64,000 bases of DNA, from assembly GCF_008692035.1 (NCBI RefSeq), contig NZ_VTFG01000002.1, forward strand, positions 62,001 to 126,000, in the 5' to 3' direction. The notes beneath the pieces were generated by a model that searched no databases, was not told the origin of the DNA, and saw nothing but the letters and a program-made list of their open reading frames with translations. This DNA comes from Pseudomonas marginalis. Its GTDB lineage: Bacteria; Pseudomonadota; Gammaproteobacteria; Pseudomonadales; Pseudomonadaceae. The position numbers and the translations under genes are program-made. Each line of letters opens with the position of its first letter. The first letter of the stretch is position 1. Shown one piece after another: positions 35,339 to 44,264 of the stretch.

Positions 35339-35770
35339 TTAGCTTGAGCGACAAACACGCTCCATACGCCAGAAGCAGTCTTCTTCACCTACGATGCTGA
35401 GCCCCATGCGCTGATAGAGCCTCCTGGCCGGGTTGGTCTTGAATACGGTCAAACGCAACAGTCCCAACGTTTGCGCCTTGAGCGCCATCTGCTCCAACAC
35501 CCAGCCACCCGCACCCAACCCGCGATACGCCTCGAGCAGATGCAACTCGCGAATATAGAGGGCCCGGCTGTCGCGGCTCAGGCTGATAAAGCCCAAGACA
35601 CTGTCGTCCCGGCAAATCAGCCAGTTTTCCCGATCGGCCCAGGCCGTATCAAAGCCGTCGTTGGACCACCACAACCCGTACTGCACGTAGTAGCGGGCCA
35701 TGGCCTCGTGGGTCAACTTCCGCGCAAAGGGCAGGTCCTGGTCCGTTGCAGCGCGCAGGTGAAAAGCCAT
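35339..35770 (-). CDS. GNAT-family N-acetyltransferase
   Basis: A 143-residue GNAT enzyme. Strand beta4/motif A is IRELHLLEAYRGLGAGGWVL with the acetyl-CoA pyrophosphate loop RGLGAG; motif B is TVFKTNPARRLYQRMGLSIV. The start ATG overlaps the nitrilase stop (TAATG), so the two are one operon. Substrate unknown. Confidence 0.88.
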   Translation of the reverse strand: MAFHLRAATDQDLPFARKLTHEAMARYYVQYGLWWSNDGFDTAWADRENWLICRDDSVLGFISLSRDSRALYIRELHLLEAYRGLGAGGWVLEQMALKAQTLGLLRLTVFKTNPARRLYQRMGLSIVGEEDCFWRMERVCRSS

Positions 35771-36519
35771 TAGACAGCCATCACGTGGCTGACCCAACCC
35801 CCGCCATCGCGACGGGCAATCAGCAACGCATCCCCCACGCCAGGTACAGCAGCAAGCAAACGGCCATTGGCGGCCCAGATCGCACTGCGACCGGCGCAGG
35901 CCCAGCCACCCGACGGGCCGCCATGATTGGCCATCAACACCAGCAGGCCATGTTCAGCGGCATAGGCTTGGAGCAGCGCACTGTCCGTGGCGTAGCCGCC
36001 TTCACTGATCAACACCCCGGCGGCATACACCGTGGCGCCCGCTCGCGCCGCGGCACGGGGATGGCTGGCCTGGGAAAAATCTGCGCACACCGCCAGCGCA
36101 ATCCGTTCATCCCCACGCTCAAGGACCGCACCGCCCTGCCCTGGGACAAACACAGCCTCTTCGCCGGCATGCAGATGCTGCTTGGTGTAGACCGCCAGGG
36201 AGCCATCCGCTCCCAGCACCAACGCACCGATCAGCACGCCCGCCTCTGGCGTCAGTCGGATCGGCATTCCCACCACCGCCGTCAATCGCAGCTCACGTGC
36301 CATCTCGCGCAGGGGTGCCAGCACCTTGTCCCACGGCGCAATCGCCAATTCAGCGGCCAGCGACGGCTCATACCCTGTCAACGACAACTCGGGGAACACC
36401 AGTAATTGCACACCCTGTTCCGCCGCCGTGCGCATAAATACGAGGTGCCGTTCAATATTGGCTGGGACATCGCCCGCGATGGAAATGGATTGAGCAGCAG
36501 CAAGGGTGAAGGCAGTCAT
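35770..36519 (-). CDS. Carbon-nitrogen hydrolase (nitrilase superfamily)
   Basis: A 249-residue C-N hydrolase. The Glu-Lys-Cys triad is visible as LLVFPELSLTGYEPS, TKQHLHAGEEAVF and LAVCADFSQASHP. No synthetase domain is attached, so it is a stand-alone amidase such as a carbamoylputrescine- or omega-amidase-like enzyme. The start MTAFTLAAAQS is the family's beta-strand start; the frame extends 43 codons further into promoter-like sequence. Confidence 0.88.
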   Translation of the reverse strand: MTAFTLAAAQSISIAGDVPANIERHLVFMRTAAEQGVQLLVFPELSLTGYEPSLAAELAIAPWDKVLAPLREMARELRLTAVVGMPIRLTPEAGVLIGALVLGADGSLAVYTKQHLHAGEEAVFVPGQGGAVLERGDERIALAVCADFSQASHPRAAARAGATVYAAGVLISEGGYATDSALLQAYAAEHGLLVLMANHGGPSGGWACAGRSAIWAANGRLLAAVPGVGDALLIARRDGGGWVSHVMAV

Positions 36520-36665
36520 GGTCGCGTCCAAGCAATCAGTATCAAAGTGCAAACAGCATATCGGCACTCCCCCCATAGCCGTAAGTCCCACACCGCAATA
36601 GAAATTACTGATTGAATCTGCCTGCGTGCCTCGAGTAAGCTCCCCCATACATTTGGAGACACACC

Positions 36666-36800
36666 ATGTTGCAACTCACCCACACTCAGGTTTGCCCTGC
36701 TGCCAGCGCCCAGCGCTCGGTGTCGGCTACCCGTGTGAACGGTTCGAGCGCACTGGTCAGCTTTTATTTTGGGTATTGGTTTAGCCACTGGCGCGCCTGA
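36666..36800 (+). CDS. Aromatic leader peptide of the DAHP synthase attenuator
   Basis: A 44-codon ORF with GGAG 7 bases before its ATG. Near its end it runs FYFGYWFSHW: three Phe, two Tyr and two Trp codons in ten. It is followed by a possible pause helix (36790-36794 with 36813-36817) and a strong intrinsic terminator at 36852. GGGGT (36828-36832) can pair with ACCCC of the terminator's 5' arm (36852-36856), giving an antiterminator. This is a textbook translation-coupled attenuator placed upstream of a DAHP synthase. Confidence 0.82.
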   Translation: MLQLTHTQVCPAASAQRSVSATRVNGSSALVSFYFGYWFSHWRA

Positions 36801-36851
36801 TACCTGAAATCGGCGCCCACTTACCAAGGGGTCGCCTACCAGAGAAATCTA

Positions 36852-36889
36852 ACCCCCGGTCGGCTCCCCGACCGGGGGTTTTGTTTTTT
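36852..36889 (+). terminator. Attenuator terminator upstream of DAHP synthase
   Basis: CCCCCGGTCGG (36853-36863) and CCGACCGGGGG (36868-36878) form an 11-bp helix with a CTCC loop followed by TTTTGTTTTTT. It lies 50 bases after the aromatic leader ORF and 254 bases before the synthase start. Confidence 0.9.
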
Positions 36890-36942
36890 CAGGTCTCCAT
36901 AAACTTTTCAACTTGATCAAGAACACTTAGAGGAATCACGAC

Positions 36943-37095
36943 ATGAACTACGCCACCTATTACCGCTACGACATGTGCACTGCATGGCGATTTAGCCAGC
37001 TCCGCTCGGGACAGCCTGCCGCCTCCGATCGGTCACCTATCGGTGGCAAACCAACACACGTCGCCGATACGGCGAATTGTCGAACACCCCAGTAG
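36943..37095 (+). CDS. Second aromatic-rich leader ORF, 50 codons
   Basis: An ATG with AGAGGA 7 bases upstream opens a frame beginning MNYATYYRYDMCTAWRF: four Tyr, one Trp and one Phe in the first 17 codons. It ends with TAG 47 bases before the DAHP synthase start. A hairpin TCGCCG-ATA-CGGCGA follows within its 3' part. It could be a second stalling peptide acting on translation, or a small protein. Amino-acid bias beyond residue 20 is unremarkable. Confidence 0.55.
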   Translation: MNYATYYRYDMCTAWRFSQLRSGQPAASDRSPIGGKPTHVADTANCRTPQ

Positions 37096-37142
37096 GCCGA
37101 GCGCGCGGGAATAGCCCGCCGCTTGCCCAGGAAACCTTGAAT

Positions 37143-38207
37143 ATGAACTCCTCCGTCGCCGCTCTGCCCCTCTCTGCCTTGAACAGTGCCAATGAAGCCC
37201 TGACCCAGCGCCTGCCCAGCTCGCTTGAGCTCAAGCACCAGTTGCCCCTCAGCCCGTTCCTCAACGAACAGATCCACGCCCACCGCCAAGCCGTGCGCGC
37301 CATCCTCAATGGCGAAGATTCACGCTTGCTGGTCATTGTCGGTCCGTGCTCGATCCATGACCCGGAATCGGCCATGGAATACGCCCGTAACCTGAAGAAG
37401 CTGGCCCTCGACGTCGGCGACCAGATGCTGCTGGTGATCCGCGCCTATGTCGAAAAACCCCGCACGACGATCGGCTGGAAAGGCCTGGCCTACGACCCTC
37501 GCCTGGATGGCAGCGATGACATGGCCGCCGGCCTGACCCTGTCCCGCGAGCTGATGCGCGAAATGCTGCGCCTGGGCCTGCCGGTCGCCACCGAGTTGCT
37601 GCAACCCATGGCCGCCGGCTACTTCGATGACCTGCTCAGTTGGGTGGCGATTGGCGCGCGTACCACCGAGTCGCAGATCCACCGCGAGATGGCCAGCGGC
37701 CTGGGCATGCCCGTGGGCTTCAAGAACGGCACCGATGGCGGCGTCGCGATTGCCTGTGACGCCATGCGCTCGGCGTCTCACCCGCACCGCCACTTCGGCG
37801 TCGATAGCCAAGGCCATCCGGCGATCATCCAGACCCCGGGCAACCCCGACACCCACCTGGTGCTGCGCGGCGGGCATCACGGGCCGAACTACGATGTGCA
37901 GAGCGTGGCGCGGGTAAGACACGACCTGGCCAAGTCCAAGGTCACCCCGCGGATCATGGTCGACTGCAGCCATGCCAACAGCAACAAGGACCCGTTGCGC
38001 CAACCGGCCGTGTTCAACGATGTGCTGGAGCAGCGCTTGCAGGGTGATACCTCGCTGATCGGCATGATGCTCGAAAGCCATTTGTTCGAAGGCTGCCAGC
38101 CATTGAGCCCGTCGATGAAATACGGGGTGTCGGTGACCGATGGCTGCCTGGGCTGGACCGCCACCGAGCAGTTGCTGCGTGCGGCTGCCGAGCGCCTGCG
38201 CGCTTAA
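37143..38207 (+). CDS. aroF: 3-deoxy-7-phosphoheptulonate synthase, class I (AroF/G/H type)
   Basis: A 354-residue class I DAHP synthase condensing phosphoenolpyruvate with erythrose 4-phosphate at the head of aromatic amino-acid synthesis. Motifs: VIVGPCSIHDPESAMEYA, IRAYVEKPRTTIGWKGL, GARTTESQIHREMASGL, GFKNGTDG, and MVDCSHANSNKD. The length equals the feedback-regulated E. coli isoenzymes (about 350). The start MNSSVAALPL at 37143 is preferred; an upstream frame exists. The attenuator with Phe/Tyr/Trp codons implies control by aromatic aminoacyl-tRNA. Which Pseudomonas paralogue it is (Tyr- or Trp-sensitive) cannot be told by eye. Confidence 0.95.
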   Translation: MNSSVAALPLSALNSANEALTQRLPSSLELKHQLPLSPFLNEQIHAHRQAVRAILNGEDSRLLVIVGPCSIHDPESAMEYARNLKKLALDVGDQMLLVIRAYVEKPRTTIGWKGLAYDPRLDGSDDMAAGLTLSRELMREMLRLGLPVATELLQPMAAGYFDDLLSWVAIGARTTESQIHREMASGLGMPVGFKNGTDGGVAIACDAMRSASHPHRHFGVDSQGHPAIIQTPGNPDTHLVLRGGHHGPNYDVQSVARVRHDLAKSKVTPRIMVDCSHANSNKDPLRQPAVFNDVLEQRLQGDTSLIGMMLESHLFEGCQPLSPSMKYGVSVTDGCLGWTATEQLLRAAAERLRA

Positions 38208-38378
38208 GGCTGATGGATCGAGGCGCTGCTGCCGCAGGTACAGCGCCTCATGAGAACCTGCGGCACACAGGCCATTCGTGACGTGCAGGCAAGAGTCCTT
38301 TTCGGCGTCGACGGTGTTTCCGAAGCAACGACGAGGGGATACTCAACGCCATTGCCTACGGCCCTATTGGAGTTACCG

Positions 38379-39197
38379 ATGTCTACCCTCACGCCAAAAG
38401 TCCCTGCCTTCGGCCTCGGCACCTTTCGCCTGCAAGGCCAGGTGGTGATCGATTCCGTCAGCACCGGCCTGGAACTGGGCTACCGTGTCATCGACACCGC
38501 GCAGATCTACGAGAATGAAGCAGACGTTGGCCGGGCCATCGCCGCCAGCGGCATCCCGCGGGACGAGCTGTTTGTCACCAGCAAGATCTGGATCGCCAAC
38601 CTTGCTGAAGGCCGGCTGATCCCAAGCCTCAAGGAAAGCCTGCGCAAGCTCGAGACCGATTACCTGGACCTGACCCTGATCCACTGGCCATCGCCGGAAG
38701 ACCAGGTGCCCGTCACCGAATTCATGGGGCAGTTGCTGGAAGCCAAACGCCTGGGCCTGACACGCCAGATCGGTGTTTCCAACTTCACCATCGCCCTGAT
38801 GAAGCAGGCCATCGCAGCCGTGGGTGCCGAGCACATCGCCACCCACCAGATCGAATTGCACCCTTATCTGCAAAACCGGCAGGTTGTGGATTTCGCAACC
38901 GCCAACGGTATCCAGATCACCTCGTACATGACCCTGGCCTACGGTGAAGTGCTCAAGGACCCGGTGATCCAGCAGATCGCCGAGCGCCATCAGGCCACCC
39001 CGGCGCAAGTGACCCTGGCCTGGGCCATGCAATTGGGCTATGCGGTCATCCCGTCCTCAACCAAGCGTGCCAACCTGCAAAGCAACCTCAAGGCCCTGCA
39101 ACTGACCTTGAGCGCAGCTGACATGGCGCACATTGCCGGGCTGGAACGGGGCCAGCGCTTGACCAGCCCCAAGGGCATCGCGCCGAAGTGGGATTAA
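38379..39197 (+). CDS. dkgB: Aldo/keto reductase, 2,5-diketo-D-gluconate reductase B type
   Basis: A 272-residue aldo-keto reductase. TIM-barrel landmarks: PAFGLGTFRLQG, GYRVIDTAQIYENEADVGRA (catalytic Asp and Tyr), VTSKIWIANL (catalytic Lys), LTLIHWPSPEDQ (catalytic His) and the NADPH-binding VIPSSTKRANLQSNLKAL. Order and length match DkgB (267 residues in E. coli), which reduces 2,5-diketogluconate and methylglyoxal. GGAG lies 7 bases before ATG 38379. It ends convergently 4 bases into the receiver-like gene. Confidence 0.9.
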   Translation: MSTLTPKVPAFGLGTFRLQGQVVIDSVSTGLELGYRVIDTAQIYENEADVGRAIAASGIPRDELFVTSKIWIANLAEGRLIPSLKESLRKLETDYLDLTLIHWPSPEDQVPVTEFMGQLLEAKRLGLTRQIGVSNFTIALMKQAIAAVGAEHIATHQIELHPYLQNRQVVDFATANGIQITSYMTLAYGEVLKDPVIQQIAERHQATPAQVTLAWAMQLGYAVIPSSTKRANLQSNLKALQLTLSAADMAHIAGLERGQRLTSPKGIAPKWD

Positions 39198-39616
39198 ACC
39201 CCCGCCACCGGTGTGCGGGATAACTCGCGCAGCCATGGCAACACCCGCAGGCCGGCAGTGGCCTCGGGGGGATCGATGATGTCCATGAAGTGTTCGAGAT
39301 TGACGTTGTCCGGCACGCCGGACAGCCGCACCAGCACCGCCGGCGTTACGCCGGGGTGTGCGCCCACATCCAGGTGATCGTAGACCAATACATGGCGCAC
39401 CTGGGGCTGGGGCCCACGGGCCTGGGCCGTCAGCCCCGCATTGATGATCAGCACGTCGAAGGGTTCGGCCGGGATGGCCGTGAGTATCTGGACTTCCTCG
39501 AAGGTTTGTACCGGCACGATCCGGTGGTACCCCAACTGATTGAGCATTTTTTCGATATACAACCGTTGCAGGTGTTGTTCATCGGCAATCAGGATGGTCA
39601 GTGCTTTGTTCGGCAT
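39194..39616 (-). CDS. Stand-alone degenerate receiver-domain protein
   Basis: A 140-residue CheY-like protein with ILIADEQHLQRLYIEKMLN at the N terminus (acidic pair D12/E13). At the phosphoacceptor site it reads FDVLIINAGLT, with Asn59 where Asp is expected. No output domain follows, only a variable Pro-rich tail. It is 134 bases downstream of the BvgS-like kinase and in the same direction, so may be a pseudo-receiver modulating that system. Confidence 0.75.
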   Translation of the reverse strand: MPNKALTILIADEQHLQRLYIEKMLNQLGYHRIVPVQTFEEVQILTAIPAEPFDVLIINAGLTAQARGPQPQVRHVLVYDHLDVGAHPGVTPAVLVRLSGVPDNVNLEHFMDIIDPPEATAGLRVLPWLRELSRTPVAGV

Positions 39617-39750
39617 GGCAAACCCCTGGGCAGGCAGCGCTCGTCAGTGAGCGAGGCCCATTTTCCAGACATATCCCGAAGACAAAATCAGGCATGTTCC
39701 CCCTTCTTGTAGGAGTTCTCCCAAATCAACCGAATGACCACATTCCGCGG

Positions 39751-42700
39751 TCAAGCCTGATTGCGGTAACGGCCCAGGCTGTGATGCAACTCTTCGATGG
39801 CCTCTTCCAGCGCCGCTACCGCAGCGCCCAGTTCCCCGCTGTCACGTCGTTCACAGACGCTTTCCAGGATCTCGCAACAGTTGATCAACGCCTTTGCCCT
39901 GACCATACGCGCGCCCCCTTTGACCCGATGAGCCAGGTCATGGAGCCTGGCGAAATCAGCCTGGGATTTCAGCGGCTGCAACAGCGCACAGTCCTCGTTG
40001 AGGCTGCCGAGCAACGGCGTCAGCAGCTCGTCGAGAGCATCGTTATCACCCTCCGTCAGCGTGATCAGCGAGCTTAAGTCAAACGTAAGCCCAGCCTCAG
40101 TCGTTGAAACGTCGGCGGTGCGTGACGCCAAGGCCAGGCGCAAGTCCTCAAGCCCGGTCGGCTTGAACAGGCAACCGTCCATGCCTGCTTGCCGGCAGCG
40201 TTCGGCTTCCTGCGGCAAGGCATTGGCGGTGAACCCGAGGATCAGGCACGGCGCCAGCCCACGCTGGCGTTCCTGTGCGCGAATATCACGCGCCAATGCG
40301 TAACCGTCCTTGAAGGGCATATTGCAATCGGTGATCACGCCGTCAAAATGCCCGGCCTGCCACAGTGACAATCCTTGGGCGCCGTCCTCGGCCAAGGTGA
40401 TGCGATGCCCCAGGAAACTCAGCTGTCGCGCCAGCAACAAGCGGTTGGCCGGGTAGTCATCCACCACCAGGATATTCAACCCGCGCGCTGGCGGAACGTG
40501 GGGGACCGGTACATTGGCAGGCATGGCTGTGGTCAGCGCCAGCGTCAACGTCACATCCACCCGCGTGCCCTTGCCCAGCACACTGCTCAAGTGCAATTGA
40601 CCGCCCATCATCTCGCACAGGTTGCGACTGATCACCAACCCCAGGCCCGATCCGCTTCGCGCCGGCTGTTCGTTATTGCTGCCCTGGATAAAGGGGTTGA
40701 ACAAACGCTGCTGATCTTCGGCACTGATGCCAATACCCGTGTCCTCCACCCACAACCGCAGGTGCAACTGGTCGTCGGTCAATACCGGTGCACCCTGGGC
40801 GCCCAGGCGCACATGGCCGGAGGCGGTGAACTTGATCGCGTTACCCAACACATTGGACACCACCTGCTTGAAGCGCAGCGGGTCAACCAGCACCGGCCGG
40901 TCGATCAACGGGTCGAGTTCCACCTGCAGCACCAGGCCCTTGTCCCGCGCCAGCCCCTCGAACACCCGCGCCACTGAGGCCAGCAGTTCGTGCAGATTGG
41001 CCGGTTCCAGGCTCAGGGACAGGTGGCCGGATTCGATTCGCGCAATGTCGAGAATATCGCCGATCAACTCCAGCATGCTCCGGGACGCCACCGACGCAAC
41101 CTCCAGCGCATCGCGGTCAGCCACGCCCTGCTCGGCGTTTTTCAGGGCCAGTTCGATCATGCCGATCACGGCATTCATGGGGGTACGGATCTCATGGCTC
41201 ATGGTCGCCAGGAAGGTGGTCTTGGCCCGGTTTGCGGCGTCGGCCTCCTCCTTGGCTTCCTGCAACTGCCCCAGCAAGCGCTGGCGCTCGCTGACATCCA
41301 CCCAGCCGGCGATCATGCCCACCACGCTGCCATTGCTGTCACGGTACGGGAGCATCCATTGGTAGATGGTCAACACCTCGCCGCCGGGCACCTTGAGCAC
41401 GCGGTCATGAACCTGCGGCTCGCCCAACGCCATCAAACGCAAATAGTCGGCGTGGAACGACTGGGCCTGGGGCGGGTTCCCCGTGTCGGTTTCCACCACG
41501 GTCTTACCGATGACGTCTTCCAACTTGAAGCCGAACACATCCAGGTAGGCATTGTTGCAGGCCATCAGGCGCCCCAGGCGATCGCGCACATAGATCGGGT
41601 GCGGCGTGCCGTCGATCAACACACTCATGAACCGCATCTGGTCGCTCAACGCACGCTCGGCCTGGGTGCGCTTGCGAATCAGGCTGCGCAGGTAGAACAC
41701 CCATCCCAGGGTGACCAGCAGCAGCAGCGCGGCCAAGCCAAACCCCTGGAGGATGATGTTGCGGTGACGTATCCAGTAGTTGTCTTCGATGATGATCTCG
41801 CTGCGCCAATGATTGGTCAGCTCGTCCATTTCTTCTGGAGTAATGCTCAATAACGCCTTGTCGAGGATCGAGTACAGCTCCAGTTGGCTGCGGTTGACCC
41901 CAAAGGCAATGCGTGCAGGCTCACTCCCGACAGTGCTGGTGATGCGCAGCCGCTTGCGGTAATTGCGGGCGATCATGTAGCGCGCGCTCATCAGTGAAAC
42001 CGCAGTCGCATCGACGATGCCGTTGACCACCAATTCCATGGCCTGCTCCGGGTTCTCCACGTCGACAAACCCGATGCCCGGGTAGTCCCGGCTGATTTGC
42101 CCGGCCAGGCTGTTGCCGCGAATAAGCGCCATGCGTTTGCCAGGCATATCTTCCAGGGTCACCAGATGCTCGTCGTGGGTGCGCACCACCAATACATAGG
42201 GACTGGACAGATAAGGGCGAGTAAAGCGGATCTTTTCGGACCGCTCGACACTGGGCGTGACGACCGCCAGCATGTCCACGCGACCGGCACTGGCCTGTTC
42301 AATTTGCCGCGGCAGCGAACTGCCCCGTTCCACATCAAACCGCAAGCCTGTACGCAGACTGATACGCGAGAGAACCTCGGAGCTCAATCCCTCGAATTGC
42401 TCTTGTTCGTTGAAAAAAGACAACGGCACGAATTTATCGAGCACCGCCACTTTCACCCGCGGGTGCTTCTCCAGCCAGCGCTGTTCACTTGCGCTCAAGC
42501 GCAGTTGCTCCGCCTCCAGGAACCCGCTGCCGCCAGCACTCCAACGGCGCAGGATTTCCATCTGCTGGTTGGCCGGAACGGCGGCCAGTGCGCTATTGAT
42601 GATGCCCAACAGGCGGGTATTGTCCTTGGCGAATGCGAACCCGAACGGGTTGACCTCCAATGCGGAGAAGTCCGCCATGCGCACGTTATTAAGGTGGTTC

Positions 42701-43365
42701 TTGTTGATCAGGTAGCGGGTGCTGATGGCGTCACCCAGGTACACATCCGCCTGGCCGAACGCAACGGCACCAATGGCTTCGAAGGTCGAGGCAAACAAGA
42801 GCAATTGCGCATCGGGGTAAAAGGCCTGGACGGCCTCGGGCTGCATGTAGTGGTAGAGCATCGCCAGGCGCTTGCCGGCAAGGTCAGCCTTCAGCACCTG
42901 ATTCTCCCCCGCGCGTGTCACCAGCGCGGGTTGGTCATTGGCGTAGGATCGGGACAGCACCAGCTCCGGGTCGGCCGCCTCGAACCCATTGGCCGATCCC
43001 ACAAAATCCACGGCGCCGGTCTTCAGGGCTTCGATCACCTCATCACGGGTGTCGTAGCGCTTCACGTCGATGGTGATATTCAGCGCCTCGGCAACCAGTG
43101 CCGCAAAATCGGCCGTGATGCCCTCGAGCTCGTCATTGTTGCTCAAGTCAAAGGGCGCGTAGTCGGGGGCCGACACCCCCATCAGGAGCGTGCGGCGCTC
43201 GCGTAGCCAGCGCCAGTCGGCTTCGTCCAACACCACCGAGGGATTTTCAAGAGTGGAGTGACCCAGCAGTTTCAGATCGTGGGATTCCTCCAAGGCCATC
43301 ACCGCCCAGGGCAACAGCCCCATCAGCAGGATGGCCGCGCGTTTCACCCGCCGGGAGGTGAGCAT
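39751..43365 (-). CDS. BvgS/EvgS-like hybrid sensor histidine kinase
   Basis: A 1204-residue unorthodox sensor. After a signal sequence (LLMGLLPWAVMALEES) come two periplasmic SBP_bac_3 (Venus flytrap) domains at about residues 55-275 and 305-525, a transmembrane helix near 545-565 (LQGFGLAALLLLVTLGWVFY), a PAS domain (580-690), HisKA with FLATMSHEIRTPMNAVIGM (His near 721), HATPase_c with GLGLVISRNLCEM, a receiver with TDCNMPFKDGY (Asp near 1010) and a C-terminal Hpt with LAHRVKGGARM. It is the phosphorelay partner of the regulator encoded 1 base upstream. Dual flytrap domains usually sense amino acids, nicotinate-like compounds or redox/pH. Confidence 0.95.
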   Translation of the reverse strand: MLTSRRVKRAAILLMGLLPWAVMALEESHDLKLLGHSTLENPSVVLDEADWRWLRERRTLLMGVSAPDYAPFDLSNNDELEGITADFAALVAEALNITIDVKRYDTRDEVIEALKTGAVDFVGSANGFEAADPELVLSRSYANDQPALVTRAGENQVLKADLAGKRLAMLYHYMQPEAVQAFYPDAQLLLFASTFEAIGAVAFGQADVYLGDAISTRYLINKNHLNNVRMADFSALEVNPFGFAFAKDNTRLLGIINSALAAVPANQQMEILRRWSAGGSGFLEAEQLRLSASEQRWLEKHPRVKVAVLDKFVPLSFFNEQEQFEGLSSEVLSRISLRTGLRFDVERGSSLPRQIEQASAGRVDMLAVVTPSVERSEKIRFTRPYLSSPYVLVVRTHDEHLVTLEDMPGKRMALIRGNSLAGQISRDYPGIGFVDVENPEQAMELVVNGIVDATAVSLMSARYMIARNYRKRLRITSTVGSEPARIAFGVNRSQLELYSILDKALLSITPEEMDELTNHWRSEIIIEDNYWIRHRNIILQGFGLAALLLLVTLGWVFYLRSLIRKRTQAERALSDQMRFMSVLIDGTPHPIYVRDRLGRLMACNNAYLDVFGFKLEDVIGKTVVETDTGNPPQAQSFHADYLRLMALGEPQVHDRVLKVPGGEVLTIYQWMLPYRDSNGSVVGMIAGWVDVSERQRLLGQLQEAKEEADAANRAKTTFLATMSHEIRTPMNAVIGMIELALKNAEQGVADRDALEVASVASRSMLELIGDILDIARIESGHLSLSLEPANLHELLASVARVFEGLARDKGLVLQVELDPLIDRPVLVDPLRFKQVVSNVLGNAIKFTASGHVRLGAQGAPVLTDDQLHLRLWVEDTGIGISAEDQQRLFNPFIQGSNNEQPARSGSGLGLVISRNLCEMMGGQLHLSSVLGKGTRVDVTLTLALTTAMPANVPVPHVPPARGLNILVVDDYPANRLLLARQLSFLGHRITLAEDGAQGLSLWQAGHFDGVITDCNMPFKDGYALARDIRAQERQRGLAPCLILGFTANALPQEAERCRQAGMDGCLFKPTGLEDLRLALASRTADVSTTEAGLTFDLSSLITLTEGDNDALDELLTPLLGSLNEDCALLQPLKSQADFARLHDLAHRVKGGARMVRAKALINCCEILESVCERRDSGELGAAVAALEEAIEELHHSLGRYRNQA

Positions 43366-43366
43366 T

Positions 43367-43996
43367 TCAGATCAGATGATTGCGCTGGGCGAACTTGGAC
43401 AGATGCACCACCGACGACATACGCAACTTCTCCTTGAGCCGCGTCTTGTAGGTACTGATAGTCTTGTGGCTCAACAGCATGTCCTCGGCAATATCCTTGT
43501 TGCCCAGGCCCAGGGCCAGCTTCTGCAGCACGGTCAATTCGCGATCGGATAACGCCTCCACCAACTCCTGCTCGGTCGATTGCAGGTCGTCGCGACGCAC
43601 CGAACTGGTGGGCAGGCTGGGGAAGCAACTGTAGCCGGACCTGATCGCCCTGATCGCCTTTTGCAGCTCATCCAGTTCACCGGTCTTGGCAACAAAACCC
43701 ATCGCCCCGGCGCGCATGCAGCGAGTGGAAAAAAACACCGCCAGATACGAGGTCAGCACCAGGATCCGGCAGGGCAACTCCAGCGCCTTGATCCGGCTGA
43801 TCACCTCCAACCCACCGAGCTTGGGCATCGCCAGGTCGAGAATGACCAGGTCCGGACGTTCTTCGCGAGCAATCTGCATGGCATTAGCGCCATTACCCGC
43901 TTCGTAGATAGTATCGAAACCTTCCTGCCTCAATAGATACTTCACGGTAGCGCGTATAAAAGGGTGATCATCCACGATTAAAGCTTTGTTGCTCAT
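43367..43996 (-). CDS. BvgA/EvgA-like LuxR-type response regulator
   Basis: A 209-residue NarL/FixJ regulator. The receiver is ALIVDDHPFIRATVKYLLRQ with phosphoacceptor in LVILDLAMPKLGGLEVI and the conserved Thr and Lys at VLTSYLAVF and FVAKTGELD. The helix-turn-helix is SDRELTVLQKLALGLGNKDI followed by LSHKTISTYKTRLKEKL. The kinase gene starts 1 base after its stop, so the pair is translationally coupled. No target operon is evident nearby. Confidence 0.95.
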   Translation of the reverse strand: MSNKALIVDDHPFIRATVKYLLRQEGFDTIYEAGNGANAMQIAREERPDLVILDLAMPKLGGLEVISRIKALELPCRILVLTSYLAVFFSTRCMRAGAMGFVAKTGELDELQKAIRAIRSGYSCFPSLPTSSVRRDDLQSTEQELVEALSDRELTVLQKLALGLGNKDIAEDMLLSHKTISTYKTRLKEKLRMSSVVHLSKFAQRNHLI

Positions 43997-44264
43997 AAGA
44001 CTCCCCTGGGAAGATCAGTACGCTTACATATCACTCGAGACCCCACTACCTGTGAAAAGTAACAGTTCCGACAAGCGGCACTGATTACTCAGTCAAACAC
44101 CTCAGGCAGTACAGGCCCCTCCTTTTGAAAAACACAGTAAACATGTGAAGCCACGCCTTGATTCCTGAACAGGCGCAAGCGCGCAACCTTAGCAACCGCG
44201 TGTTTTTGCCAATGAAGGGATAATCTCGACTAAATGTAGGACTTTTCCTCGGAACTCTCCAAAG

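Noticed and set aside
43997..44264. Hidden gene or RNA between the response regulator and mgtC
   Set aside because: No ORF with a start signal, no strong hairpin and no repeat found by eye in this 268-base gap.
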